A stretch of 64,000 bases of DNA. It comes from Planctomycetota bacterium (lineage in GTDB: Bacteria; Planctomycetota; UBA1135; GCA-002686595). This document shows positions 1-8,731 of this stretch, in pieces. How positions within the stretch are numbered: position 1 is the stretch's first letter; each line of letters begins with the position of its first letter. The stretch is from the NCBI GenBank assembly GCA_016779205.1, contig JADHOC010000005.1:124001-188000 (forward strand), given 5' to 3'. Made by a program: the position numbers and the translations under genes. The notes under the pieces were generated by a model that worked only from the letters and a program-made list of their open reading frames with translations, was not told the DNA's origin and searched no databases.

Positions 1-1237
1 GGTAGCGCGGGTTCCTCGGGTCGATCCACAGGGCGTGGTGGTCGCCGTGCATGCCACGAAGCCTGCGGAAGGTCTTGCCGCCGTCCTCGGAGACGTTGAG
101 CGCGAGCCCCATGACGTACACCCGCTCGGCGTCCGTCGGGTCGACCCGGAGTTGACCGAACACCCACCCATAGGTGGCGGAGAGCCGCCGCATGGTCTCG
201 CTGGACTCCGACACCCGGCGCCACGAGGCGCCGCGGTCGTCGGACCGGTAGACCTCGGCCCCCTTGATGGACGCCTTGCGCTTGCGGTTGTAGGAGTCGA
301 CCTCGTCCTCGCCCACCTCGCCCAGCTCGTAGTTGTCCACGAAGGCGTAGACGGTCTCCGGCTGGGAGGCGCACAGGTCGATGCCGATCCGGCCGCGGAA
401 GTGCGGCTCGGGGAGCCCCTCGTTGATGGCGCTCCAGCTGTCGCCGCCGTCATCGCTGCGCCAGATACCGCTCCCGGAGGTGGTCGGCGTGTTCCGCGGA
501 TCGTTCCAGCGCTGCCGCGTGCGCTGCCAGGTCGAGGCGTAGATCGTGTCGGGGTCGGCGGGGTCGATCACGAGGTCGATGGCGCCGGACTCGTCGTCCA
601 CGGAGAGGACCTGGATCCAGTTCTCGCCGCCGTCCCGGGTCCGGTACACGCCGCGCTCGGGGTTGGTGGTCCACTCGTTGCCTGAGGCGGCCACGTAGAC
701 CGTGTCGGGGTCCTCCGGGTGCACGACGATGCGCGCGATCGTGTGGGTCTCCGCCAGGCCCCGGTGCTCCCAGGTCTCCCCGCCGTCCTGCGAGCGGTAG
801 ACCCCGGCGCCGGCCATGGAGCTGCGGAAGATGTTCGCCTCCCCCGTGCCGACCCAGACGGTCTCCTGGTTCGAGGGGTCCAGGGTCACGTCGCCGATCG
901 ACATGGTCGGCGCCTCGTCGAAGACACACTCCCAGGAGACGCCCTCGTTGACGGACCTCCAGACGCCGGACGAGGCGCCCGCGACGTAGAGGGTGTAGGA
1001 CTCGCCGCGCGGGCTCGTGACTGCCACGTCGGTGATCCGGCCGCTGATGTTCGTCGGCCCGGCGAACTGCCAGCGGAGGTCCCCGTGGGGCGTGCGCGAC
1101 ACGAGATCCTGGTGCTCGCCGTACAGGCGCATCCGCGTGTCAGCGTCGGTTCGGCCGGGGTCCTCTGCCTGGAGCGCCGCCGCGGACGGGGCGAGGAGGG
1201 AGGCGGACGCGGCGACGAGGAGCAGGGGATGACGCAT
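1..1237 (-). CDS. BNR/sortilin-type beta-propeller exoprotein, 3' part outside window
   Basis: This frame runs from ATG at 1237 off the left edge, giving 412 residues without a stop. The N-terminus (MRHPLLLVAASASLLAPSAA) is a typical Sec signal peptide. After it come repeated Asp-box (BNR) motifs of the form S-x-D-x-G-x-x-W, seen near residues 149 (DGGETW), 203 (DGGENW), 262 (DDGGDSW), 333 (DDRGASW) and 383 (EDGGKTF), spaced as in the blades of a VPS10/sortilin or 'glycosyl hydrolase, BNR repeat' propeller. Many bacterial members are annotated as glycosidases without biochemical proof. No sialidase-specific residues can be judged here, so I assign only a secreted propeller. Long family members reach 900-1100 residues, so much of the C-terminus is probably missing. 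It is separated by 181 bp from the BMC operon and is likely its own transcription unit. Confidence 0.85.
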   Translation of the reverse strand, partial: MRHPLLLVAASASLLAPSAAALQAEDPGRTDADTRMRLYGEHQDLVSRTPHGDLRWQFAGPTNISGRITDVAVTSPRGESYTLYVAGASSGVWRSVNEGVSWECVFDEAPTMSIGDVTLDPSNQETVWVGTGEANIFRSSMAGAGVYRSQDGGETWEHRGLAETHTIARIVVHPEDPDTVYVAASGNEWTTNPERGVYRTRDGGENWIQVLSVDDESGAIDLVIDPADPDTIYASTWQRTRQRWNDPRNTPTTSGSGIWRSDDGGDSWSAINEGLPEPHFRGRIGIDLCASQPETVYAFVDNYELGEVGEDEVDSYNRKRKASIKGAEVYRSDDRGASWRRVSESSETMRRLSATYGWVFGQLRVDPTDAERVYVMGLALNVSEDGGKTFRRLRGMHGDHHALWIDPRNPRY

Positions 1238-1418
1238 GGGGCTGGGGCTGGAGAGGCGGAGGGACCGGAGGCTGAGGCCATCGTAGGCGCCACCCCGAGA
1301 ATCCGTGGACCCGGCCGCGCGCCAGCGCCTCCCCGTCTCATGAGCGGACGGCCCCCCCTGGCGGGCGCCGCTCCTACGGGGGAGGCTGTGCAACGGTGGG
1401 TGACTCGGGCGGGGTGCC

Positions 1419-1727
1419 CTAGCGGGCCAGGAACACCTCGATCGCCGTGGAGGTGGCGATGAGGAGGAGCAGAGCGCAGCCGGCGGCGTAGACCCAGAGC
1501 CCCGCCTGCAGCAGGCTCCGAAGGGCCGTCGGCCGCCGCGCGAGGCTCCGACCATGGACCTTGATCACGCGTATCACCACGCCGCCGTTCACCAGCAGCA
1601 GGAGCGCGACCAGCGGGGAGAGGGTCAGCTCGTGGGGTCGGTTGGCTCCGCTCAGGTCCTCGATGGCGACGGCCAGCCCGAGGACCACGAGGGCGAGGCT
1701 CGCCCCCAGCAGGGGGCCCAGCCCCAC
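1419..1727 (-). CDS. Small hydrophobic membrane protein, unknown function
   Basis: This is a 102-residue frame with hydrophobic segments at about residues 7-22, 34-50 and 75-97 (ends IATSTAIEVFLAR), predicting two to three membrane helices. The start is uncertain. GTG at 1727 gives a compact membrane protein. The open frame continues upstream to a GTG at 1901, but that extension overlaps the DUF711 gene and reads as Arg/Ser/Pro-rich out-of-frame sequence. It lies 46 bp after the DUF711 stop on the same strand, so it may be the last gene of the BMC operon. I recognise no family. Confidence 0.5.
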   Translation of the reverse strand: MGLGPLLGASLALVVLGLAVAIEDLSGANRPHELTLSPLVALLLLVNGGVVIRVIKVHGRSLARRPTALRSLLQAGLWVYAAGCALLLLIATSTAIEVFLAR

Positions 1728-1773
1728 CGACCGACCGGGGGGCGCGGCCTCCCCGTCCGTGCCGCCCGCTCCC

Positions 1774-3138
1774 TCAGTTCCGATAGCTCTGGATCGGCGC
1801 GGGGATCCGCCCGCCACGGGAGTGGAAGACGTCGCTCCCGAACTTCCCGGGGTCCTGCACGATGGCCGTGCCGAGCAGGCCGCCCCAGTCGTGCGTCTCA
1901 CCCGGGCCCTTGCCGGGGACGGGGATCGCGCGCACCGCGGTGGTCTTCTGGTTGACCATGCCGATGGCCATCTCGTCCGCGATGATCCCCGCCAGGGTCG
2001 CCTGGCTGCAGTCGCCGGGCACGGCGATCATGTCGAGGCCCACGGAGCACACGGTGGTCATGGCCTCGAGCTTCGCGAGGCTCAGGGCCCCGTCCGCCAC
2101 CGCCTGGATCATGCCCGCGTCCTCGGACACCGGAATGAACGCCCCGGAGAGGCCGCCCACGCTGGACGAGGCCATGGCCCCGCCCTTCTTGACCGCGTCC
2201 GTGAGCAGCGCGAGGGCCGCCGTGGTGCCCGGCGCCCCGGTGCGCTCCACGCCGATGAGCTCGAGGATGTCCGCGACCGAGTCCCCCACCGCCGGGGTCG
2301 GCGCGAGGGAGACGTCGACGATGCCAAACACGGTCCCGAGCCGACGCGCAGCCTCACGGCCCACCAGTTCGCCCATGCGGGTGATCTTGAAGGCCGTGCG
2401 CTTGATGGTCTCCGCCACCGCCAGCAGGTCCGCCTCCGGCCCGAGCCGCTCCAGGGCCGAGCGCACGACCCCGGGCCCGGACACGCCGACGTTGAGCACA
2501 GTCTCCGGCTCGCCGATGCCGATGTGAGCGCCCGCGATGAACGGATTGTCCTCCACCGGATTGGAGAAGCAGACCAGCTTGGCGCAGCCCAGGCCCCCCT
2601 CGCTCGCGGTCAGGCGGGCCGTGTCGAGGACCACCCTGGAGAAGTGGGACACCGCGTCCATGTTGATCCCGGCCTTGGTCGTCGCTAGAGAGACCGAGGA
2701 GCACACCCTCGCCGTGGACGCGAGCGCCTCGGGAATCGACTCCAGCAGGGCGTGGTCCGCGTTGGAGTACCCCTTGTGAACGTAGGCGGTGTAGCCCCCG
2801 ATGTAGTCGATCCCGATCTCCTCGGCCGCGGCGTCCATGGCCCGCGCGAAGGGCACGAGGTCCTTGGAGCCTGACGCCGCCGCCACCAGGGCGATGGGCG
2901 TCGTGGCGACCCGCTTGTTGATGATCGGGATGCCGAGGTCGGACTCGATGCTGCCCGCCGTCTCCACGAGGTTCCGGCCATGGTGCACGATCTTGGCGTA
3001 CACCTTCTCGCAGGAGGACTCGAGGTCGGGGTCCGCGCAGTCGAGCAGGTTGATGCCGAGCGTGGTCGTCCGGATGTCGAACGTCTCCAGCTCGAACATC
3101 CTGACGGTCTCGAGGATCTCGTGATCGGTGAATGGCAT
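1774..3138 (-). CDS. DUF711/UPF0210 family protein (RNR/PFL-like barrel fold)
   Basis: The 454-residue product matches the usual UPF0210 length and pattern: a start region with [20 protein letters not shown], a central KAGINMDAV, [14 protein letters not shown] and VEDNPF segment, and the C-terminal block [16 protein letters not shown] followed by IPVPGK and GGLLG. From established knowledge, DUF711 structures resemble the ten-stranded alpha/beta barrel shared by ribonucleotide reductase and pyruvate formate-lyase, but the reaction is unknown. Several Cys residues are present (in [16 protein letters not shown] and TTVCSVGL), but I see no C-terminal glycyl-radical motif. In many bacteria DUF711 genes sit next to a small ACT-domain gene. 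The same pairing occurs here, 13 bp apart, but inside a microcompartment operon. Whether it is encapsulated is inference; I see no clear terminal targeting helix. Confidence 0.88.
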   Translation of the reverse strand: MPFTDHEILETVRMFELETFDIRTTTLGINLLDCADPDLESSCEKVYAKIVHHGRNLVETAGSIESDLGIPIINKRVATTPIALVAAASGSKDLVPFARAMDAAAEEIGIDYIGGYTAYVHKGYSNADHALLESIPEALASTARVCSSVSLATTKAGINMDAVSHFSRVVLDTARLTASEGGLGCAKLVCFSNPVEDNPFIAGAHIGIGEPETVLNVGVSGPGVVRSALERLGPEADLLAVAETIKRTAFKITRMGELVGREAARRLGTVFGIVDVSLAPTPAVGDSVADILELIGVERTGAPGTTAALALLTDAVKKGGAMASSSVGGLSGAFIPVSEDAGMIQAVADGALSLAKLEAMTTVCSVGLDMIAVPGDCSQATLAGIIADEMAIGMVNQKTTAVRAIPVPGKGPGETHDWGGLLGTAIVQDPGKFGSDVFHSRGGRIPAPIQSYRN

Positions 3139-3151
3139 AGTGGGTCCTCCG

Positions 3152-3652
3152 CTAGACGCGGTGCATGAAGCGGAAGACGCTCTCGTGCATGACGCGGACG
3201 ACGTAGTCGCCCTCCCCGCCGAGGCACTGGAGGCTGTCCTTGACCGAGCCGAAGTCTCGGCCGGGGGGCACGGCGCAGGTGAACACCGTGTGGAAGTAGC
3301 CGCCGACGTTGCGCTGGCTGATGTCCGCCACGTCGCACTCGTGGGAGGCGAGGGCCGCGGTAATCTCGGCGAGGACGCCGGGTCGGTTCCGCCCGACGAC
3401 GGTCACCACCAGCCCGATTCCATCGGTGGTCGAGGGCTCGGGGAGGTGCGGCAGGGTCGCCTTGGCACGCGCGGCATCGGGGCCGCGGTCCGGGAGGGGC
3501 GGCGCATAGGCGCCGGCAGGGCCGATGAGGCGGACGCCAGCCGTGGCCGCGGCCTCCGCGGCCTGGGGCGTCACCACGGTGCCCTCTTCCAGGAGGATCT
3601 CGGGCCCGCCGAGGCGGCGGACGTCCTCCGCTGTCAGGAATCTCTTCGTCAT
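3152..3652 (-). CDS. ACT-domain protein with N-terminal BMC-associated module
   Basis: This 166-residue protein has two parts. Residues 1-45 form a module ([12 protein letters not shown], then [19 protein letters not shown]) that closely resembles the N-terminus of the next gene upstream (3660-3953) and is reminiscent of the N-terminal segment of EutT-like proteins. Residues about 80-160 form a GcvR-type ACT domain, with [19 protein letters not shown] as the ligand-binding loop and helix, and later [19 protein letters not shown] domains commonly bind amino acids. Standalone ACT partners of DUF711 normally lack the extra N-terminal module. The gene starts 7 bp after the preceding stop and ends 13 bp before DUF711, consistent with translational coupling. 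A regulatory or substrate-sensing role for DUF711 is inferred. Confidence 0.82.
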   Translation of the reverse strand: MTKRFLTAEDVRRLGGPEILLEEGTVVTPQAAEAAATAGVRLIGPAGAYAPPLPDRGPDAARAKATLPHLPEPSTTDGIGLVVTVVGRNRPGVLAEITAALASHECDVADISQRNVGGYFHTVFTCAVPPGRDFGSVKDSLQCLGGEGDYVVRVMHESVFRFMHRV

Positions 3653-3659
3653 AGCTCGT

Positions 3660-3953
3660 TCACTCTCCGCCGATGGGCTCGGGGCCGGCCGGGCCGAGGC
3701 GCGTGACGGTCGCCCGTCCGCTCTCGACCTGGACGACGTAGGTGCCGTCCCGTGATTTGATGCGCGACCACAGGTCGCTGGGGAGCGGAGACGCCGCTTC
3801 GGCCTCCGCGTAGATCACCTTCATGCCCCTGGAGAAGGCGAGGTCGAGGGCCGCGGGGGTCGCGATCCGCTCGGGGCCGAGGATCAGCTCGCGGGTGCCG
3901 GACGCCATGCGCCGCACGTCCGCCTCCGTCACGAGCTTCTTTCTCGACGCCAT
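3660..3953 (-). CDS. Small BMC-operon protein with EutT-like N-terminal motif
   Basis: The 97-residue product begins MASRKKLVTEADVRRM, followed by ELILGPERIATPAALDLA and SRGMKVIYAE. The pattern (I/V)TEADVRR, LxxxxxxTPAAxxxAxxxGxxxI recurs in the ACT protein encoded 7 bp downstream. It resembles the N-terminal region seen in EutT-type proteins of ethanolamine compartments, although the adenosyltransferase domain is absent. The C-terminal half (SRDGTYVVQVESGRATV) looks like a short beta-rich module. It could be a scaffold or cargo-adaptor subunit. That is inference from its position directly after the BMC-T gene; the function is unknown. Confidence 0.72.
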   Translation of the reverse strand: MASRKKLVTEADVRRMASGTRELILGPERIATPAALDLAFSRGMKVIYAEAEAASPLPSDLWSRIKSRDGTYVVQVESGRATVTRLGPAGPEPIGGE

Positions 3954-3979
3954 GGATCACTTCGCCCGACCTCGAGGGA

Positions 3980-4576
3980 TCAGAGGTGCGCCGAGAGTTC
4001 GGGGTGCGGGCGCGGGATGACCACGTGGCGGGCGAGTCGCCCGGAGGACTCCGCGCTCCCGGCGGCGGCCTGCACCGAGCTCCGCACGTCGCTCACCTCA
4101 CCGGTGACCGTCAGGAAGCTCTTGCCGCCGAGCCCGTTCGCCACGCGCAGGTCGAGCAGGTCGACGCTCGCCTCCTTGAGGGCGATGTCCGCCGCGAGGA
4201 TGCTCGAGGCCACCGTGGTGGTCTCCACGACCCCCACCGCGTCCAGCTCGCCGGCGGGGAGCGGCTCGCCCTGGCGACGGAGTGCCTCGCAGACGCCGGC
4301 CTCCACCTGGGGAATGAGCAGCTGGTCGACAAGGTCACCGCGGGCGACCTCCGCCCCGCGCCGCAGGGCGCTGCGCAGGTCCTCGATGCTCCCGGTGAAG
4401 AGCACCACGTACTTGCCGGGCTGGACGGGCGTCGCGAAGAGGAGCTCGATGTCGGACTCCCAGAGGATCGCGTCCGTCATCTCGATCCCGGCCGCGACGC
4501 TCGCGGTCTCGAGCAGCGCGATGGCCGGCTGCAGTTCCGCTCCGGAGAGCGTCGGGTTGTGGTCGTTGTTCTGCAT
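3980..4576 (-). CDS. BMC-T (tandem BMC-domain) shell protein
   Basis: ATG at 4576 was chosen because upstream codons in the same frame are Arg/Ser-rich and overlap the next gene. The 198-residue product carries two BMC folds: residues about 15-80 (PAIALLETASVAAGIEM through GSIEDLRSALRRGAEVA) and about 110-180 (LDAVGVVETTTVASSILAAD, GKSFLTVTGEVSDVRSSVQA). It ends in VVIPRPHPELSAHL, the short post-BMC extension also found in the BMC-H proteins here. Such proteins form pseudohexameric trimers with larger, often gated pores in the compartment facets. It lies between the BMC-P genes and the small 97-residue protein. Confidence 0.9.
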   Translation of the reverse strand: MQNNDHNPTLSGAELQPAIALLETASVAAGIEMTDAILWESDIELLFATPVQPGKYVVLFTGSIEDLRSALRRGAEVARGDLVDQLLIPQVEAGVCEALRRQGEPLPAGELDAVGVVETTTVASSILAADIALKEASVDLLDLRVANGLGGKSFLTVTGEVSDVRSSVQAAAGSAESSGRLARHVVIPRPHPELSAHL

Positions 4577-4664
4577 GGCGGGTCGTCCCCGTGCGTTCGC
4601 TGAATCCTGGAGTCTGTGTTCTGTGCGCGGTTGCCTGGCGAGCCCTGTGGCCCTCGTCGAATGC

Positions 4665-4976
4665 TCAGCCCTCGTCAAAGTCGACGTGCGGCCCGACGGT
4701 CCGTCCGTCCGCGAGCTCCATCCTGTCGATGATGCCCACGATGGCCGTCTGGAAGCCGATGTCATGTCCCTTCCCGATGGCGTGGCGCGCGGCGCGGCCG
4801 TGCACCACAAGGACCCGCTCGCCCTCGCCCGCGCCGATCGGGTCGGCGGCGATCATGGTCTCGGCGGAGGGTTCGCCGTCCGTGGTGTAGGGGCGCACGA
4901 CCAGCAGCCGCAGCCCGTCCAGGGAGGAGTCCTTCTTGGTGGCCCACACCGAGCCGATGACCGTGGCGACGTGCAT
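4665..4976 (-). CDS. BMC-P (EutN/CcmL family) pentameric vertex protein 1
   Basis: The 103-residue EutN/CcmL-type protein starts MHVATVIGSVWATKKDSSLDG, then LRLLVVRPY, ADPIGAGEGERVLVVHGRAAR and FQTAIVGIID. These are the strands and loops of the OB-like pentamer that closes icosahedral vertices. It overlaps the upstream BMC-P gene by one base (TGATG), so the two are translationally coupled. An 88-bp gap separates it from BMC-T. Two BMC-P paralogues side by side suggest either functionally distinct vertices or mixed pentamers; this is inference. Confidence 0.92.
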   Translation of the reverse strand: MHVATVIGSVWATKKDSSLDGLRLLVVRPYTTDGEPSAETMIAADPIGAGEGERVLVVHGRAARHAIGKGHDIGFQTAIVGIIDRMELADGRTVGPHVDFDEG

Positions 4977-5299
4977 CAGGCGCGTCCCCTGGCCGACTCG
5001 GGCCTCCAGGACTCAGGTGCTCCGGGGGCGTGGACGTCGTCCACGATGCCCACGATGGCCGCCTCGTAGGCGAGGTCGCCGTCTCCGCCGCACGCCACAC
5101 GGGCGGCCTTGCCGAAGGCGACCATCACGTGCTCTCCCAGGTCAGCGCCGACCGGGTCCACGGCGATCACCGGGGTGACCTTCGGGGCGCCAGGCTCCGA
5201 AGCATCGTCGAGGGCCTCGACCACGAGCAGCCGCTTGCCCCTGAGGTCGTCCACCTCCCGGGTGGCCCAGACCTGTCCGACGACGCGTCCGAGGAACAT
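4976..5299 (-). CDS. BMC-P (EutN/CcmL family) pentameric vertex protein 2
   Basis: The 107-residue EutN/CcmL-type protein starts MFLGRVVGQVWATREVDDLRG, then RLLVVEAL, AVDPVGADLGEHVMVAFGKAAR and YEAAIVGIVD. It carries a Pro/Arg-rich C-terminal tail (PESWRPESARGRA) not present in its neighbour. It follows the double-BMC-like gene by 3 bp and overlaps the next BMC-P gene by one base. The GxVxGxVWATR(K) pattern is diagnostic of the family. The tail could mediate contact with facets or cargo; this is speculative. Confidence 0.92.
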   Translation of the reverse strand: MFLGRVVGQVWATREVDDLRGKRLLVVEALDDASEPGAPKVTPVIAVDPVGADLGEHVMVAFGKAARVACGGDGDLAYEAAIVGIVDDVHAPGAPESWRPESARGRA

Positions 5300-5302
5300 G
5301 GC

Positions 5303-5953
<651 letters not shown>

Positions 5954-5960
5954 GTACGGC

Positions 5961-6242
5961 CTACTCGGGCAAGTAGCCTTCGAGGTCCGAGGATGGACGC
6001 GGGATGACGTGCACGCTGACGAGCTCGCCGACGCGGCGGGCAGCGGCAGCGCCGGCCTCGGTCGCGGCCTTCACCGCGCCGACCTCGCCGCGCACCATCA
6101 CGGTGACGAGGCCTGCGCCGGACTTCTCCTTGGAGAGGAGCGTGACCTTGGCGGCCTTGCACATCGCGTCCGCGGCCTCGACGGAGCCGACGAGACCCTT
6201 GGTCTCGATCAGGCCGAGGGCGATCTGGGATTCAGTAGCCAT
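5961..6242 (-). CDS. BMC-H (PduA/EutM-type) hexameric shell protein 1
   Basis: The 93-residue single-domain BMC protein runs [58 protein letters not shown] and [16 protein letters not shown]. The GLIETKGLV motif, lysine-rich strand and GEVGAVKAA helix are diagnostic of the major facet hexamer. The pore-loop region reads KEKSGAG. It is strongly similar to the BMC-H at 8202-8525, which differs by an N-terminal extension and by ERVSAG in the pore region. It starts 44 bp after the aldehyde dehydrogenase stop. Confidence 0.95.
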   Translation of the reverse strand: MATESQIALGLIETKGLVGSVEAADAMCKAAKVTLLSKEKSGAGLVTVMVRGEVGAVKAATEAGAAAARRVGELVSVHVIPRPSSDLEGYLPE

Positions 6243-6286
6243 GGGATGACTTGAGGATTCGGTTCAGGGGAAAGACGCGCGCGCGG

Positions 6287-8164
6287 TCAGGCGGTGCACG
6301 TGTGGGATTGGACGTCGTGGTGCGGGCAGCCCTGGCAGGGGCCCAACGGGCAGCCAGCGCCGGCGTTCTCGAGCATCTTCTCGATCTCGAAGGCGGAGAG
6401 GGAGGCCCCGGACTCTGCCCGCGCCGGCGCGGCGGGCGCCGCCTTGGGCGCCGCGGCAGGGGCGGAAGGCGTTGGCGCGGGGCGGTCCGCGGTGAAGCGG
6501 GGCGCCGAGCCGAGCCCCCCCACCTGGGTGGGGTCGGGTCCGGACGGGGCTGGCGCGGCGGGTGCCTTCACGACCGGGGGCGCGGGGCGGTGCGCCGGCT
6601 CGGCCGGCCGCGCGCTCACCACGGGAGGAGCGGGAGGCGTGAACGAGGTCCCGCCCGGGACGCGCGGAGTCGGCGCGGGGGCGGCGGGCAGGTCGGGGAC
6701 GGGGGCGGTGGACCCCCGGTGGCCGGGGTCTCCGTCCATCATCGACCCGCGGGGCATGCCGGCGCCCGTCATGGCGGCGGCGCGCTCGTGGGCCTTGCGC
6801 TCACGCTCCTTCCAGTCCCCCGTGGGGAACGCCACCCGCTTGATGTTGACCAGGTGGCGGGCGGTGATGTTGTCGCTCGTGATGTTCCCCGCCTGGGGAC
6901 CGCAGCCCAGGGAGAAGGACGGCACGAGGTTGGTGGAGAAGCCCACCGCGCCCATGGAGGAGGGCCCGTTGGCGACGATGCGGCTGGCCGGCTTCTGGAG
7001 GAAGAACGAGTCGAGCACGCCCTGGTCCATGGCGTGGACGCTCATGGTGTGCCCGAGCCCGCCGAAGTGGAGCAGCTGCTTGGCGACCTTGCAGCCCTCC
7101 TCCCAGCCGTCCACCACGTGCACGGAGAGCAGCGGGCAGAGGATCTCGATGGAGAGGGGGTGGTCCCGTCCGACGCCATCCTGGAAGGCGAGCAGCACGG
7201 TGGTCGACTGGGGCACGTGGAACCCCGCCTGGTCGGCGACCCGCCAGGGGTCGATCCCCACGATGTCGGCGTTCATCTGGCCGCCGCGGTTGCAGTAGGC
7301 CTCCAGGCGCTTGCGCTCGGCGTCGGTGGCCACGTGCGCCCCTCGGGCCTGCATCTCGGCCAGGAAGCGCTGGGCGATGGGCCGGTCGAGGACGAGGGCC
7401 TGCTCCGAGCAGCAGAGCGTGGCGTTGTCGAAGCTCTGGCTCGAGACCACCGCCTCGGCCGCCTTGCCGAGGTCCGCGGTTCGGTCCACGTAGCAGGGCA
7501 CGTTGCCGGGCCCCACGCCGTAGGCGGGCTTGCCGCTGGAGTAGGCCGCCCGCACCAGACCGCTGCCGCCGGTGGAGAGGATGACCGCCACGTCGCGGTG
7601 CTTCATCAGCGCCCCGGTGGACTCGATGGTCGGGTGGTTCAGGCAAACCACGAGGTCCGGCGGGCCACCCGCGCGCTCGATGGCGCGCCGGATGATCTCG
7701 CAGGTCTCCGCGATGCAGCGCTTGGCCCGGGGGTGCGGGCTGATCACGACCGCGTTGCGCGCCTTCACGGAGATCAGCGCCTTGTACATGGTCGTGGACG
7801 TCGGGTTGGTGGTCGGCACGATCCCGGCCACCACCCCCACCGGCGTCGCGACGTCGTGCAACCCGCTGCGCTCGTCGCGCTTCACGAAGCCCACGGTCCG
7901 CTCGTCCCGGATGGAGTCCCAGACCCCCTCGGAGCCGAAGAGGTTCTTCAGGATCTTGTAGTGGACGCGCCCGATGCCGGTCTCGTCCACGGCGAGCCGC
8001 GCGAGGTCGTGGGCCGCGGCCGCCGCGGCGGTCGCCATCGCGGCGCACACGCGGTCCGTCTGCTCCTGGGTCCACGAAGCCGCCACCACCTGCGCGGCTT
8101 TCGCGCGGGAGACGGCGTCGCGCACCTCTTGCAAGGCGCGCAGGTCCGGATCGAGGCCCTTCAA
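6287..8164 (-). CDS. CoA-acylating aldehyde dehydrogenase with Cys-rich BMC-targeting tail
   Basis: The 625-residue core cargo enzyme probably oxidises a compartment aldehyde to acyl-CoA with NAD+. Residues 1-440 are an AdhE/EutE-like aldehyde dehydrogenase: GVVAGIVPTTNPTSTT at 110-125, the SPHPRAKRC segment at 142-150, and catalytic Cys251 in FDNATLCCSEQ, aligned with the AdhE pattern N-x-x-x-C-x-SEQ. Residues about 465-585 are a Pro/Ala-rich linker. The last 40 residues hold an amphipathic helix (SAFEIEKMLENAG), typical of encapsulation peptides, then Cys605, Cys610, Cys613, His615/616 and Cys623. The start is TTG at 8164, giving LKGLDPDLRALQEVRD, similar to related enzymes. It sits between two BMC-H genes. 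The exact substrate cannot be read from the sequence. Confidence 0.93.
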   Translation of the reverse strand: MKGLDPDLRALQEVRDAVSRAKAAQVVAASWTQEQTDRVCAAMATAAAAAAHDLARLAVDETGIGRVHYKILKNLFGSEGVWDSIRDERTVGFVKRDERSGLHDVATPVGVVAGIVPTTNPTSTTMYKALISVKARNAVVISPHPRAKRCIAETCEIIRRAIERAGGPPDLVVCLNHPTIESTGALMKHRDVAVILSTGGSGLVRAAYSSGKPAYGVGPGNVPCYVDRTADLGKAAEAVVSSQSFDNATLCCSEQALVLDRPIAQRFLAEMQARGAHVATDAERKRLEAYCNRGGQMNADIVGIDPWRVADQAGFHVPQSTTVLLAFQDGVGRDHPLSIEILCPLLSVHVVDGWEEGCKVAKQLLHFGGLGHTMSVHAMDQGVLDSFFLQKPASRIVANGPSSMGAVGFSTNLVPSFSLGCGPQAGNITSDNITARHLVNIKRVAFPTGDWKERERKAHERAAAMTGAGMPRGSMMDGDPGHRGSTAPVPDLPAAPAPTPRVPGGTSFTPPAPPVVSARPAEPAHRPAPPVVKAPAAPAPSGPDPTQVGGLGSAPRFTADRPAPTPSAPAAAPKAAPAAPARAESGASLSAFEIEKMLENAGAGCPLGPCQGCPHHDVQSHTCTA

Positions 8165-8201
8165 GATCGTCCAGGGAGGCCGTGGTGGCCCCCGGAGTCG
8201 A

Positions 8202-8525
8202 TCAGCTGGAGGCGCCCGAGGTCGGACGCATCTCCGGGAGGATCTTGCACAGCTGGTCGTGCGGGCGCGGGATCACGTGCACGCTGACCAGCTCGCCAAC
8301 GCGCCGCGCGGCGGCGGCGCCGGCGTCGGTCGCGGCCTTGACCGCGCCGACCTCGCCCTGGACGAAGAACGTCACGAGGCCAGCCGAGACACGCTCGTGT
8401 CCGCTGAGGTCGACCATCGCGGCCTTGACCATGGCGTCGGCAGCCTCGATGGCACCGACCAGTCCTTTGGTTTCGACCATGCCGAGTGCCATCGGCTTCT
8501 TCGAGGTCGCGGCGGGGTTCGCCAT
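8202..8525 (-). CDS. BMC-H (PduA/EutM-type) hexameric shell protein 2, first gene of operon
   Basis: ATG at 8525 is supported by the strong Shine-Dalgarno AGGAGCT (8538-8532) with a 6-nt spacer; the open frame upstream of it lies over the promoter. The 107-residue product has a 15-residue N-terminal extension ([11 protein letters not shown]), then the canonical [39 protein letters not shown] and [12 protein letters not shown] elements. It is a close paralogue of the BMC-H at 5961-6242. Being first in the operon with the best ribosome-binding site fits a major shell component needed in high copy. Confidence 0.95.
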   Translation of the reverse strand: MANPAATSKKPMALGMVETKGLVGAIEAADAMVKAAMVDLSGHERVSAGLVTFFVQGEVGAVKAATDAGAAAARRVGELVSVHVIPRPHDQLCKILPEMRPTSGASS

Positions 8526-8599
8526 GGGTGGAGCTCCTGGCTCGTCGGAAGATGGGGTCGCGGCGGCCCCTGGGCCCCCGCGGTGGAATGCGGCCTGCA

Positions 8600-8628
8600 A
8601 GTCTAGGGCTGGCCCCATCTGCGGGCAA
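8600..8628 (-). promoter_or_regulatory. Predicted sigma70-type promoter of the BMC operon
   Basis: On the minus strand, TTGCCC (8628-8623) is followed after 17 nt by TAGACT (8605-8600), about 68 nt before the expected start codon's leader end. It is the only good -35/-10 pair in the 206-bp divergent gap. No operator-like inverted repeat was evident. Confidence 0.6.
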
Positions 8629-8731
8629 CGAGGTCCCGCGGTTGCTGGGAGGTCCGGACGAGAACCTCACATGGGAGGCTGCGCCCGAGCGCCGCGCGGC
8701 ACCGGGGCCCCCTCCGTCTACACTCTGACCG

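Noticed and set aside
6251-8287. Long plus-strand open frame opposite the aldehyde dehydrogenase
   Set aside because: No recognisable motifs, and composition typical of a shadow frame.
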